Shown here in pieces: positions 53,451 through 63,209 of a DNA stretch of 64,000 bases. This stretch comes from Axinella damicornis (Eukaryota > Porifera > Demospongiae > Axinellida > Axinellidae): NCBI GenBank assembly GCA_963931865.1, contig OZ007509.1:8339274-8403273 (forward strand). The letters are read 5' to 3'. The notes under the pieces were generated by a model. It worked only from the letters and a program-made list of their open reading frames with translations. It had not been told where the DNA came from and did no database searches. A program made the translations under genes and the position numbers. Each line of letters starts with the position of its first letter. Position 1 is the stretch's first letter.

Positions 53451-53914
53451 TAGCCTCGTTCCCAGGCCTACCCCGTTTTTTCTGTTCTTCGGTTTCCGTT
53501 GACAATAATACACGGATGCGGAAGGGCAGCGAAAAACGCGGAAGGCCTGGTATCATTCATCACGTGAGTGACGTCAGGTGGACGCAAGGGTGGACGTAGG
53601 GGGGGGGGGGGGGGGGCGGGGCCCGTAGTCGTTTCAGCAGGTCCTGAACTTGGCTGAGGGCTGTTCATCATCCAGTCGGCTCGGTTCGAACGCTCCGCGA
53701 CTAGTCGAGACCCTCAGACGATCTACACAACTTTGTCGGCGGTTTTTAAACTTATCTGCGGTTGGGCCACACCCCCCCTACGTCCACTTGACATAAAGCA
53801 CGTGATGAATGGTACCAGGCCTTCCCCGTTTTTCGCCGCCCTTCCGCATCCGTGTATTATGGTCAACGAAAACCGAAGAACAGAAAAAACAGGGTAGGCC
53901 TGGGAACGAGGCTA
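53451..53914. mobile_element. TAGCCTCG foldback element 7 (9-bp TSD)
   Basis: Element of 464 bp, arms of about 150 bp starting TAGCCTCGTTCCCAGGCC with CCTACCCCGTTTTTTCTGTT. Perfect 9-bp duplication TGAACTATA at 53442-53450 and 53915-53923. A G run lies at 53600-53616. The arm is a close relative of the compact hairpin at 57075-57175. Confidence 0.92.
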
Positions 53915-53960
53915 TGAACTATACATATGCATGGTTACATTACACACATCCTGTTATGCC

Positions 53961-54392
53961 TAGCCTCGTTCCCAGGCAGTGTAGGAGAAATGGCCTGGCA
54001 ACTTATGTGAGTTCAAACTGTTACTTAGGCTTCCAGAGAGTTAGCAGAACCAATCAGATTTCAGAATGTTGTCACATGACAACAGTACACCAAATGGTGT
54101 CATGCGCTGAAATGTCGCAATGAAGCCCATTCATCACAATAGCCAATCGATCGTGCCAGTGTAGGCGCTCTGCATGATGACTTTAGAGTTCATTCATCTT
54201 CGGCTTGCCTTCCGTCATAGAACCTGCAGGAAACAGTTGCTTCCACGAGCAGCAAAGGACGGTTTTCAGCTGGTGTAAGTATCACGTGGACTTCACTGCT
54301 TGAATGAGGTATGCAACTGCTGAGACATTACATCCGCAAGCAGTTTGAACTTGCGGAAGTTGACAGGCCATTTCTCCTACACAACAAGGCTA
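53961..54392. mobile_element. TAGCCTCG foldback element 8 (9-bp TSD)
   Basis: Element of 432 bp, only 38 bases after element 7's duplication. Ends TAGCCTCGTTCCCAGGCAGT and, reversed, TAGCCTTGTTGTGTAGGAGA. Perfect 9-bp duplication TGTTATGCC at 53952-53960 and 54393-54401. The shared arm GTAGGAGAAATGGCCTG is short, and the interior is unique. Confidence 0.92.
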
Positions 54393-54401
54393 TGTTATGC
54401 C

Positions 54402-55020
54402 TGGATCTTGTGTACCAGGGTGGGCCTACTTTCGAATTGGGTGAGCCTAACTTCGAGAGAGACATTCGTAAAAATGCACCCACAAGTCACCCTCTGAGCA
54501 GCCACTAAGGTTCATCACCCATGGGAGTATTATTGGACACTATGGTACTGGAGGCGATCCACACTGGGTCTGGTGCCAAGAATAAGCACACTATACAATG
54601 GACCATGCATAGAACTCCACCAGGCTGAAGCATACACACACATTGTGCTATACACAATGCATGCTCCGGTCCAGCACACCAGTATGCTGGATGGCTGTAT
54701 TATCTACCTTGCCAAAGTGCGGAGACTCAGGGTCACAGTCGACGATTACCAGGTAGTCTGGCTTCTGAGCATTATTTTGTGAGGCGGTGGATGCAGGGTA
54801 TGTAGAGCAGTTTCTCCCACGCGCCCTTCATGGCCTCGATCTAGAGGAGAGGCGTAGCCGGGACCACACTCACAGAATTCATCTGTATGGAAGTGAAGGG
54901 CAATCAGCATACTATGACAGGCAATGCATGGTGAGATGTTGAGTATGCCTTGTCTACTCTATCAAACAGTATTATGGGCTGTTGAATACTATAACATCAA
55001 CTGTACTAAGGGGGTCACCC
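54402..55020. other. Gene-poor stretch
   Basis: No supported gene. Diverged repeats of cacacattgtgctatacacaatg near 54640 form a small palindrome. Confidence 0.4.
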
Positions 55021-55033
55021 CATTGAGGAGCCA

Positions 55034-55569
55034 GGGCCGGCGCCAGCTATTTTTGAGTGATATGGCCACTGCCGAAGGCAGTGCATAGAGGTGCATAGTG
55101 TCGATCAGTCCGCGTGAAGAGCGGAAAAAATTTTTCACCTTCATTTTTCAGTTAGCAGGATGAGCTCTCCGTAGCACCTTCTTGCTTTGCACTGCACTGC
55201 CACTACTTTCCGTGGCTGTCTCACTTCCAACGTGGAAAGGAAAAATGTAAGTTGGCTGGAAGGGTAGCTAGCCTACATCGCGAGCATCTCGTTGTTTGAA
55301 GGTTGCCGTCACGGCGCGTTAGTCTCCATTCGGTCTCGTCCCTAGATCATGAAAATCGACGCGATTCGAAACCAAGACTCGTGACAACTTGGAGCAGTCT
55401 GTCCTGGCCTTATGGTCGCGGCTTTAGCCAGCGGAAACCTCAAGGAGGAAACTTTGGATGTAGCTAGCTACGCGCTCGTAAGTCAGAATCCCAGCAACGC
55501 CATTTTTCCTCCTCAAAAACTGGTACGGCCATGGCCGTACCGGCCGTACCGGTGGCGCCGGCCCTGGGA
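55034..55569. mobile_element. CCAGGGCCGGCGCCA-ended element
   Basis: CCAGGGCCGGCGCCA at the left and TGGCGCCGGCCCTGG at the right form perfect TIRs. CAGGGCCGG is a common hAT-type terminus. I could not fix an 8-bp duplication. The ORF from 55412 crosses the right TIR and is not credible. Confidence 0.65.
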
Positions 55570-56390
55570 GCATCTGCAGGCTCAGAACATGTGCTTCATT
55601 CACTTGCTGTTCTCACAACTCAAGCTTGACCACATAATTATATTCATGATGCTGCTGTCCCCTTCAAGACAAACCTCTGCTCATGTAATGGCCTGTTCCC
55701 AGTTAATACTAATGGAATGCAGGACATTGGAGGGCGAGCCTGAGCGAAGTGCATGCACCGGGACATGCAAGGAGCAGTTGCATTCACATGACTGTCATCA
55801 GAATGTGACTGGGCAATGAGCATAGGCCACAGAAATTATGGCACTAAACATACACTCGTACACAACACAGCAACTGTGAGTCAGGTTAGTGTTTATAGCT
55901 GAAGCAGTCTAGCAGCAACATCACCGGCCATGGCGGTAGGTCCACGAGCAGTCACCGTCTTTGTCCGAGTGTCGCTACCGAGGAGGCAGAATGTTCGTGG
56001 TGCTCTAGCCAATGTCCACGAATGGTCTCTCCGTCTTTGTTGTCGCCATCGTCCGTCGAACAGGTAGCTAGACGGTTCATGATTTCTTGCATCAAGGAGG
56101 TGCGTAGCTCGAGTTCGTTGAATTTGAACATTATTATGCACGTGCAAGTGAAATTTGCTGATTTAAAATTTAGCAAGATCCAAGCATGCAAACAAGCAAA
56201 CATACACACGCACAGCGCAATGAAGTCATGCTAGTGTGGGGCTCGCTCAGGCTCGCCCCAATTATAGTTTGTTCAGTTTATGGGATCGGCCACATCATCA
56301 AGCAGCAGCGGATCGTTTACCTGTAGAATTCCAGACTGATTATTCTTATCGTCAGCCTATGGCATAGGGTTACCACCTTTCTTATGCATG
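55570..56390. other. Gene-poor stretch
   Basis: Minus-strand frames at 55893-56209 have no recognised domain. No splice-flanked exon or element ends seen. Confidence 0.4.
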
Positions 56391-56398
56391 GTTGTGGC

Positions 56399-56480
56399 TA
56401 GTCTCGGCCCCAGCCCCAAACCCACCCCAGTACTAGATGCGATCCGCGGTGGGGTTGGTTTGGGACTGGGACCGAGACTA
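56399..56480. mobile_element. TAGTCTCGG foldback element 9, 82-bp hairpin
   Basis: The element is essentially one hairpin: TAGTCTCGGCCCCAGCCCCA and its mirror with GGGACCGAGACTA. Flanks GGTTGTGGC (56390-56398) and GGTTGTGAC (56481-56489), 8 of 9 identical. Confidence 0.85.
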
Positions 56481-56609
56481 GGTTGTGACTTGAAAGTCTA
56501 ATGTCATATTGGAGTTTCCTAGGAAACTGAGCACTGCCATGGTGTAATCATAGTACCTGCCGCTACTAAAATTTAGCACATTACCCACTACTGCAAACAG
56601 CAGAAGAGC

Positions 56610-56992
56610 TAGTCTCGGAACCAGACCCTTCGCGCGGGAGGAAAGGGTCTGGGCACCATCTTACATTCGAGTTGTCCCCAGGTCGGAATGTTGACCTAAC
56701 GAATCAGAAGCGTTGATTGCGAATGACGTCAGGGAAATGATTTTTCTCCAGGCTTTTGGTGTCGCCAGCGACTAGACACGGCAAATCGCTGTGCCGTACC
56801 GCATTACCCGCGAGTGTCTGACAAAAGTCAAGAAGAGCAACGAGCAGGTCGACTGTGATCGTACGCGTGGTATCGCAGTTGATCGTCAATTACCTCGCAT
56901 AATTACATTCCGTGAGGACAACTCAAATGTATATAGGCACGTGCCCAGACCCTTTCCTCCTCCCCCGCGCAAAGGGTCTGGTTCCGAGACTA
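56610..56992. mobile_element. TAGTCTCGG foldback element 10 (9-bp TSD)
   Basis: Element of 383 bp with arms TAGTCTCGGAACCAGACCCT and onwards to GGAAAGGGTCTGGGC, about 50 bp. Perfect 9-bp duplication CAGAAGAGC at 56601-56609 and 56993-57001. Confidence 0.92.
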
Positions 56993-57074
56993 CAGAAGAG
57001 CATGAACAAAGTACTAACGCAGAACATTAATCCTGCGGGTATTCTCATAACTTTGCTGCATGAATGCATGCACA

Positions 57075-57175
57075 CAGCCTCGTTCCCAGGCCTACCCCGT
57101 TCTTTCTGTTCTTCGGTTTCGCCGATGCGGAAACCGAAGAACAGAAAAATCGGGGTAGGCCTGGGAACGACGCTA
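57075..57175. mobile_element. TAGCCTCG foldback element 11, 101-bp hairpin (9-bp TSD)
   Basis: CAGCCTCGTTCCCAGGCCTA and its mirror fold into a hairpin with almost no loop. The arm sequence CCCCGTTCTTTCTGTTCTTC matches element 7. Perfect 9-bp duplication GCATGCACA at 57066-57074 and 57176-57184. Confidence 0.92.
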
Positions 57176-57384
57176 GCATGCACACACACCCGGACCCATC
57201 GATTGCCTACCTTCGGAGCCCATGTTTACTGCACTCCACGCCCGTAATCCGTACGCACGGTCTACAGATACTCAGCTTCGAACTTGGGGCTCAATATCAC
57301 ACTATATAGTAGCTGGCAATGAGGTCAACCTGCTGCTTATTAAAAAGAAAGCGGTGCGCATGCGTGATGTCAATTGTACAATAT

Positions 57385-57890
57385 TACACTCCTGGTAGGG
57401 GAAAAATTGTGCCGCGTAATTAAAATGTAAATAATCAAACCTCATAGCTCGTAGGAAAGGTCTACAGAGATTCTGACTACACCGTCGTGATGGCTATCAG
57501 GCAGTTAGACAAACGTATAATAATTGTGCTGAAACTCACCTTGGTGGTGGAGATACAAGCGATTTTGTCTCGCCGTGGCTGCCATTGCTCGAGCGCTCTC
57601 TCCGACTTCCGGTGGCAGTACCGTTCTTAGCAAAGGCACACGAAGATTCTGACCACTTGGCCGTGATCGCTGTCGTTCACTGACGCTTACATGACAAAAC
57701 TCACCGTGCTGGCAAAGTTGAAGTGCTGTAATAACTTCGTGTCTTCCCTTTCGACAGAGCGTGGTTGCCACGCGGCATGTGCGTTAATTGGAACTAACTG
57801 CGATACTTAGTTTTCGCTGATCGATCGCTACGGCGAGTCGCAGCCGGCGTTGCAACGGCTACCAGGAGTGCGGTTGCCCCTCGATATGTA
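57385..57890. mobile_element. CACTCCTGGTAG-type element, copy A
   Basis: The most complete copy: ttacactcctggtaggggaa at the left, ctaccaggagtgcggttgcc and cctcgatatgta at the right. On the minus strand it carries the conserved frame QHGEFCHVSVSERQ and TVLPPEVGESARAMAATARQ with two GGTGAGTTT donor motifs. Confidence 0.78.
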
Positions 57891-57894
57891 ATAA

Positions 57895-59205
57895 AGTACA
57901 GGGAACTACGAGTTGACATAACATTACATTGCCAAATCTATAAGGGCCACTCAGGGTCTAAGTTTGTGCTTAGCATGTATCACTCTGTGTGTGATATTTA
58001 GCTATCAATTTTGTACACCAGTCGGTATTCAGAGGTGGCCCTGAACCTGCCAAGCTTGAAAACCTTAACTTTTGATCAAGTTACATTTGCTGTAAAATGA
58101 CGGGCCAATAACTTTCTTCTTGCCAAAATAATGTGGCGGACTGTACACTGACTCAGAGAGGTTTGCAGGTTGCTTGTCTAGAAGCATTGCGTATAGGCAT
58201 GTCTTTGCAAGCCATAATTGCTACCAGTAGCTACAAGCCATAATTGCCCAAGCCATAATTGGTACAAGTACAAGCCATAATAATCAGTAAGATAATACAC
58301 GCACTGGAATCAACTAAATCCAAACCAAGTTGCTGAAAGTCAACCTACCAGCTGCAAACTAGGCATTTCAGCTAGCATATGAATGGGTGGGCAAACAATG
58401 CTGAAAGGTCAACTTCCAGAGCAGTAACTGTCCATGGGATGGCACTCATGCTGGCCTTGTGGCACTTCAGCAGCCCAGCAAACATTCAACTCCAAGAGGA
58501 TTCATTAGTACCGCTCGGCCACACCAAAGTATAGGTATGACACTTGAAAGGGCCGCTAACCACATCAAAGTGACTCATCCCCCATTTGCCACCATAAAAT
58601 ATAGAGCGGTTGCAATTACGTCACAAAACCATGTGACTGAATACTTCCGTATGGCAAAAGAATGTCAAGTTCAATGGCAGCTGAACGGAAACTACTGTCT
58701 AGTACTGACTCACTTGCACTCCAGGTCGCACAGCTGCTCGATCTAATCTGCATGGTAACTGTGCATGCGCTACAGCGACAGTTGACACAGTAGTACTTCG
58801 TAAGTTCCCAGCCCCTCCCTCACTGTCCTCTTGCCACTGATGAAGGGGACGCTCTCCTAATAGCTATATTCGCTTGAAGAAGACTAGTTATCGACATGGA
58901 CTGGAGGCCGGCGCAAAACTGCTTTTTTAGTCGACTGTGATCCACATAGATGTGCACACATCATGCATGGTCCACCAGGACAATGAATGTACTAAGCCAT
59001 GCTCATAATTATGTCATGGTGAGATCTTCAGGGCATGTATCGATGACCATAGCCGGGTTCGCAGAAAGCGGAAATGCTACAGAACATTATTTTGTCATTA
59101 CTGCATGTGTGTTGGTGTTATTTGTTCTATGTGTAATTGGCTTCATATATAGTACATGTACACCTGTCATGGGAAATATCCCCCTCCCCCCCCCAATTTA
59201 TTCCA
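57895..59205. other. Gene-poor stretch, possible membrane-anchor exon
   Basis: The plus-strand frame near 59052-59170 encodes GFAESGNATEHYFVITACVL then VLFVLCVIGFIYSTC, a convincing single transmembrane helix with an N-glycosylation-like NAT. Splice sites are not obvious. Direct repeats of acaagccataattg are at 58207-58282. Confidence 0.35.
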
Positions 59206-59210
59206 CCTGG

Positions 59211-59314
59211 TTACACTCCTGGTAGGGGAAAAGTTGTGCCGCGTAATGTAATGTATATAACCTCTGACTACCTTACGAATGGCCTACAAAGAATCTGCCT
59301 ACACCGTTGGCAGT
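59211..59314 (+). mobile_element. CACTCCTGGTAG-type element, 5' fragment copy D
   Basis: ttacactcctggtaggggaa through gcctacaaagaatctgccta matches the left 100 bases of copy A and then stops abruptly. Confidence 0.75.
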
Positions 59315-60034
59315 GACCCAAGCGTACAATTGAAAAAATTGTATCATTGTCCCAAAAACGCGAATTTTCACCAGTTTTTGTGTTTTGGGGGCATTGATAT
59401 TTTGACTTATGTACCCCCTACACACCTGAAATTTTTACATGGTGTCTAAAATCATGAGTGCTATGCAATGACATAGAGTAATTCCTGAAGGGGGTCAAGG
59501 GAAAAAAAAATTGAAAATGCAAATTCACCCTGTATGTTTCAAGAGATCTCATTGAAAAGATCACTGGGTTGCATTTTCAGTTGCATACCCCCTACGGTTT
59601 TCCAGAAACAAACGTCAAAAAGTTTTTGGCAGGGACACCACCTTTCTACCAAGATTCAGCTAGGGGTGTGTGCATGTAGCGAGAGATTATTTGGTGTCAG
59701 ACTTGCAATTTTGCAACGTACATGTAAATTTCAAGAGTCCTAGATACTCATGTGCCTGCAGCATACATTTCCTTGAATAAGTGCCTTCCCAAAATAATGT
59801 CAGCCACACTACATGCCGGGTGTATTTCCCGAGCATTCAGCTAGGGGTGTGTGCATGTAACTAGTATGGTAGCACTATATGATATGTAAATGTTGACCGT
59901 GTTCAGACATCACTAAACCAATGATGGTACATGGCATAATGGTCTCTCATAAACCGTATAGCAAGTGCTTAAAATACCTGATACTTCTTTAGCTATAGTA
60001 TTATTGTTGGGCAGTGTGTGTTTGCAAACCATAG

Positions 60035-60192
60035 GTCCCCCATCTCCCCCAGCGAATGTCATACCCCTGCATGGCCCTGATGTTCACAGTGTACATTTCA
60101 TTGTACACATCAGTGATGGTGGCTGTGGACCCATTACTGGTCAATTCCTGCATGTCGTTTCCAGTCACAGTGATGGTTTAGTTGTCCACTGA
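60035..60192 (+). CDS. Fibronectin type III-like exon, partial
   Basis: After the acceptor ccatag a frame reads PPSPPANVIPLHGPDVHSVH then GGCGPITGQFLHVVSS, up to TGA at 60190-60192. The GPPSPPANV start is typical of an FN3 domain exon boundary and GPITGQF fits the middle strands. The rest of the domain is missing, or the stop is a lesion. It lies 0.6 kb upstream of a sushi exon, and both could belong to one secreted or surface receptor. Confidence 0.4.
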
Positions 60193-60723
60193 CATTCCTC
60201 CATTGTCCACTGGAGTGTCCAACTGCAGTAGGATTGCTGAGGTCATACACCTGGTTAGATGGTGAGTGGCAGTGCCACAGCAAGTATCTTCGAAGGCACT
60301 TAAATTTCATTCAAACCAGCAAAGTAATCAATGCAGCTTTGAATGGGATTCGAATCTTACATCAGATTTCAAAGCCAAAGCCGAGCTATACTGAAACAGC
60401 ACAGATGGCTATAGCTAGTTGAATTACAGACTGTAAAGCTAAGCAAGCAATCATTGACAAATAGCTACTATAGCTCTAGGTACGTAGACTGGTAGAGGCT
60501 GGGATCGATGGTAGCTGTTCCCATGCATACAACCCCGCAATGTAATCCACAATCAGCTCTTGCTGAGGACAGCTGCATGGCTAGGTTAATTTCCAGAACC
60601 TACTTCCTACCTGACAGCTTTAAAACACAGCACAAAAGTTACTGTAATTAATACCCAGTTAAATGGATTATGAAATAAACAAGGTGTGATCTGGTTGCTA
60701 ACATTTCCTCTTATTCCTGCTGG

Positions 60724-60902
60724 TTGTGGAGAGCCGAGTAGCTACCCTAATTAAAGGTTCACTTTTGCAGTTTGAAAGTGCAGAAATTGGTGCAGAGGTC
60801 ACCTACCAGTGCAGAACAAGGTTTATGCCAGCAGCTCCTCAAGTGTCTATTTGCATCCAGAACAGAACTTGGACTCCAGATCCTGCACAATTGGTCTGTC
60901 AC
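60724..60902 (+). pseudogene. Sushi/CCP domain exon, frameshifted
   Basis: One frame starts CGEPSSYPN then meets TAA. The neighbouring frame continues SAEIGAEVTYQCRTRFMPAA, CIQNRTWTPDPAQLVC. Together they give the CCP pattern: CG.P, G..V.Y.C, C...W.P....C. CCP modules occur in adhesion and complement-like proteins. A one-base indel near 60750-60765 would join the two halves. Confidence 0.6.
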
Positions 60903-60959
60903 AAGCACATAATACAGTTGTCTACAACGGCTTCACGTTAAGCCCACTCCATTGAGCCC

Positions 60960-61380
60960 ACTCACATTGAATTGAGAGGAGAACATTGCATATGGACCAG
61001 CGCAACACTGACTTAATCTGTTATCATACAAACAATTAGGTTCATGAACAGAAGCACAGTTGATTGGATGTGTCCCTTACATGTGCAATCATTCTGTTGT
61101 TGAACTAGCTATGGATGCAGGGTGCCAAGATGGAGCAATGTAGTGACAGCAACTCTGCATGGTAACACTATATTATCAGATGAAGAGCTCGAGAGTATGT
61201 TGGCACGTCCAATTGCAAGACATTGATTAGCACACTGCAAAACAACAGGCATTCTAGAAAATTGATCGACTAAACTTTCAATTGCAATTGGTGGTTGCTA
61301 AGCGTAAAATTCAACTGCATTAGCAGTACACATGTACTATGTCACACAATGGCCAGTTGTGGTTGTGTAGTTGTAGCAAC
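60960..61380. other. Intergenic stretch, nothing recognised
   Basis: Lies between the sushi exon (plus) and the 3' end of the EndoU-like gene (minus). No ORF, repeat or element ends found. Confidence 0.45.
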
Positions 61381-61382
61381 TG

Positions 61383-62000
61383 TTACAGTTCTTGGTCTTC
61401 ATTCTTGAAAACTGTTTGGTACTTGCATGTCTTCACATCTGGACCTTTGATTTGATTGCAGCCACCAATTTCCACAGGATACGCACTTGTTATTTTCCCT
61501 TTCTTCATGTGCATTTCCACATCGAACTTGTCAGCAGCAGATGGAAGAAAAAACTCTTCAATGCAAACAGTGCTTTGTGCACTTGAGTCAGGTTTGCAAG
61601 AGTTGTATAGACTTTGAATTGTCGTAATGACATCTGGTATGCTTAAAGAAGTTGGCCAGAAGGAAGTGGGTCTTGGGCCTTTTTTCACCCATTTATTTCC
61701 ATTCCGGATATTAATTGTATTGTATGCTGAATAATCCTTGTCGCTGCTGGGAGCCTTCACCTGGTCTGTCGCCTGTGCACAGACTGGATCGGTACCTCCT
61801 GGATGGCTGTGAAATCCTGTTGCTTTACCCTTTATAATCTGGCCACAAAAGATGTGGATCATGTTGACTTGGGGACTGGCGTCACTGTATTTGTCACCAC
61901 CAGTGGGGCTGTCACCGTCGCACTGGAAGTTGTTCGGATCAATTGCTTCAGTCAAAGTGAAGAAAACCAGGGCCGCACTCACAAACTGTAGAGTCTTCAT
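61383..62000 (-). CDS. Secreted EndoU-type nuclease-like protein
   Basis: A 205-residue intact ORF. I start at the ATG at 62000 because it opens a clean signal peptide (MKTLQFVSAALVFFTLTEA). An upstream in-frame start would add 24 residues that spoil it. The mature part has MIHIFCGQIIKGKATGFHSH then PGGTDPVC, and INIRNGNKW. Paired histidines in HIFxG...GKATGFHS are the signature of the bacterial EndoU family, a metal-independent RNA-cleaving fold used in bacterial polymorphic toxins, with relatives in eukaryotes. Six or more cysteines after the signal fit an extracellular protein. No intron is visible, which fits acquisition from bacteria or a retrocopy. RNase activity is inferred, not shown. 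Confidence 0.65.
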   Translation of the reverse strand: MKTLQFVSAALVFFTLTEAIDPNNFQCDGDSPTGGDKYSDASPQVNMIHIFCGQIIKGKATGFHSHPGGTDPVCAQATDQVKAPSSDKDYSAYNTINIRNGNKWVKKGPRPTSFWPTSLSIPDVITTIQSLYNSCKPDSSAQSTVCIEEFFLPSAADKFDVEMHMKKGKITSAYPVEIGGCNQIKGPDVKTCKYQTVFKNEDQEL

Positions 62001-62333
62001 TATACTGCACCAGAAGAACAGGAACAATATAAATCGCTTTCTTTGTATGTACAGCTGTACCCAAATAGCCATTCATTATCCATAGTGAGGCCAACAGGTC
62101 ATCAGTACATAGCTAGCTATATTAGAACTGTTGAACAGTGTGTCCATTAGCTATAACATGTAGCTCTGTGACTCAGCTGATCAGTTTGTGTCAGCCTGTT
62201 TATAAGAAGAATCGTAGCACAAGTCACCGATTGTTGCCTTGTGAACTCACGACGTCGACCACAACTTCGATCTGTTTGTAGCTAGTTGTATGGTTGTAGT
62301 TACTGAGGTGTAGTACAGCTACTAGCTATGCCT

Positions 62334-62677
62334 TAGTCTCGGCCCCAGACCCAAACCACCCCAGCGCGGATCACTTCTAGTATCACGCATGGGGAGGGAG
62401 GGTCTGGTGAACTTGCTACATAAGAACATTATGGGATGTAGCATGCCACAGTCATTCTGAATAGTAATTGGCCGGTGCAAGATTGCAACTCAAGTAGGTG
62501 CGAGAATACTCAAAAGTGCACAGTGGAGCTACATGTATTGAACAGTTAGTTGTCTTACCGGAGTATGACTACAGCTTCTAAGCTAGGGCTTACGTCAAGT
62601 TGCAGCAAGATACCATCTACACTAGTGTAAAAGATGAGGGCGGAAGCGATCCGGGTTTGGGTCTGGGACCGAGACTA
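62334..62677. mobile_element. TAGTCTCGG foldback element 12 (9-bp TSD)
   Basis: Element of 344 bp with ends TAGTCTCGGCCCCAGACCCA and, reversed, TAGTCTCGGTCCCAGACCCA. Perfect 9-bp duplication GCTATGCCT at 62325-62333 and 62678-62686. It sits about 330 bases upstream of the EndoU-like start codon. Confidence 0.93.
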
Positions 62678-62924
62678 GCTATGCCTGTGACTTCCGCATG
62701 GCTGGACACTGCTTAGCTAGCTATATGGTAGCTAGCCAGTGGCTCCAGTTCACAAGCCCACTTTCACTAGCAATGCTGCATGCAGCATGTATTGTCAACC
62801 ACATGTATGTAGCTCTATCAGTTTAACTAATTTTGTCACCGACTGCGTGTCCAGCACAGACAGTGTGTCGCGCATGTGTGGAAATGGAGGGTTTGAGAAG
62901 GAGTGTTACGTTTGTGGTTGAGTG

Positions 62925-63205
62925 GGGGGAGGGGGTGACACACCCATAGATGCTGTAGTCACAGCTGCGACCGGGTTTTTTGGCACATCTTGACCCTGTA
63001 CTGGTATACTCAGGAAGGGGTGGTGTCGCTACGTACATTCTTCTGTACATTATGCACGGTCAAACAATCATTGGCTGAAATACAGTGTAGTCAAACCGTC
63101 AAGTCTTTTTGCATTGCGGTCAACGACAGTCAAGATTTCTTGACCTTGGTCGCAGATGTGACCATGGCATCTATGGGAGTGTCCGACCTCCTTGTAGCTA
63201 TATGG
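62925..63205. repeat. Foldback with CACAGCTGCGACC arms
   Basis: gggggtgacacacccataga and gtcacagctgcgacc at the left are mirrored by ggtcgcagatgtgacc and catctatgggagtgtccgac at the right. A related single arm lies at 53118-53170 and a diverged one at 51483-51520. TGGTCAAG/GTCAAGA words fill the loop. Confidence 0.75.
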
Positions 63206-63209
63206 CAGT

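Noticed and set aside
55412..55819. 135-codon plus-strand ORF
   Set aside because: It crosses the right terminal repeat of the CCAGGGCCGG element, and its tail resembles no protein.
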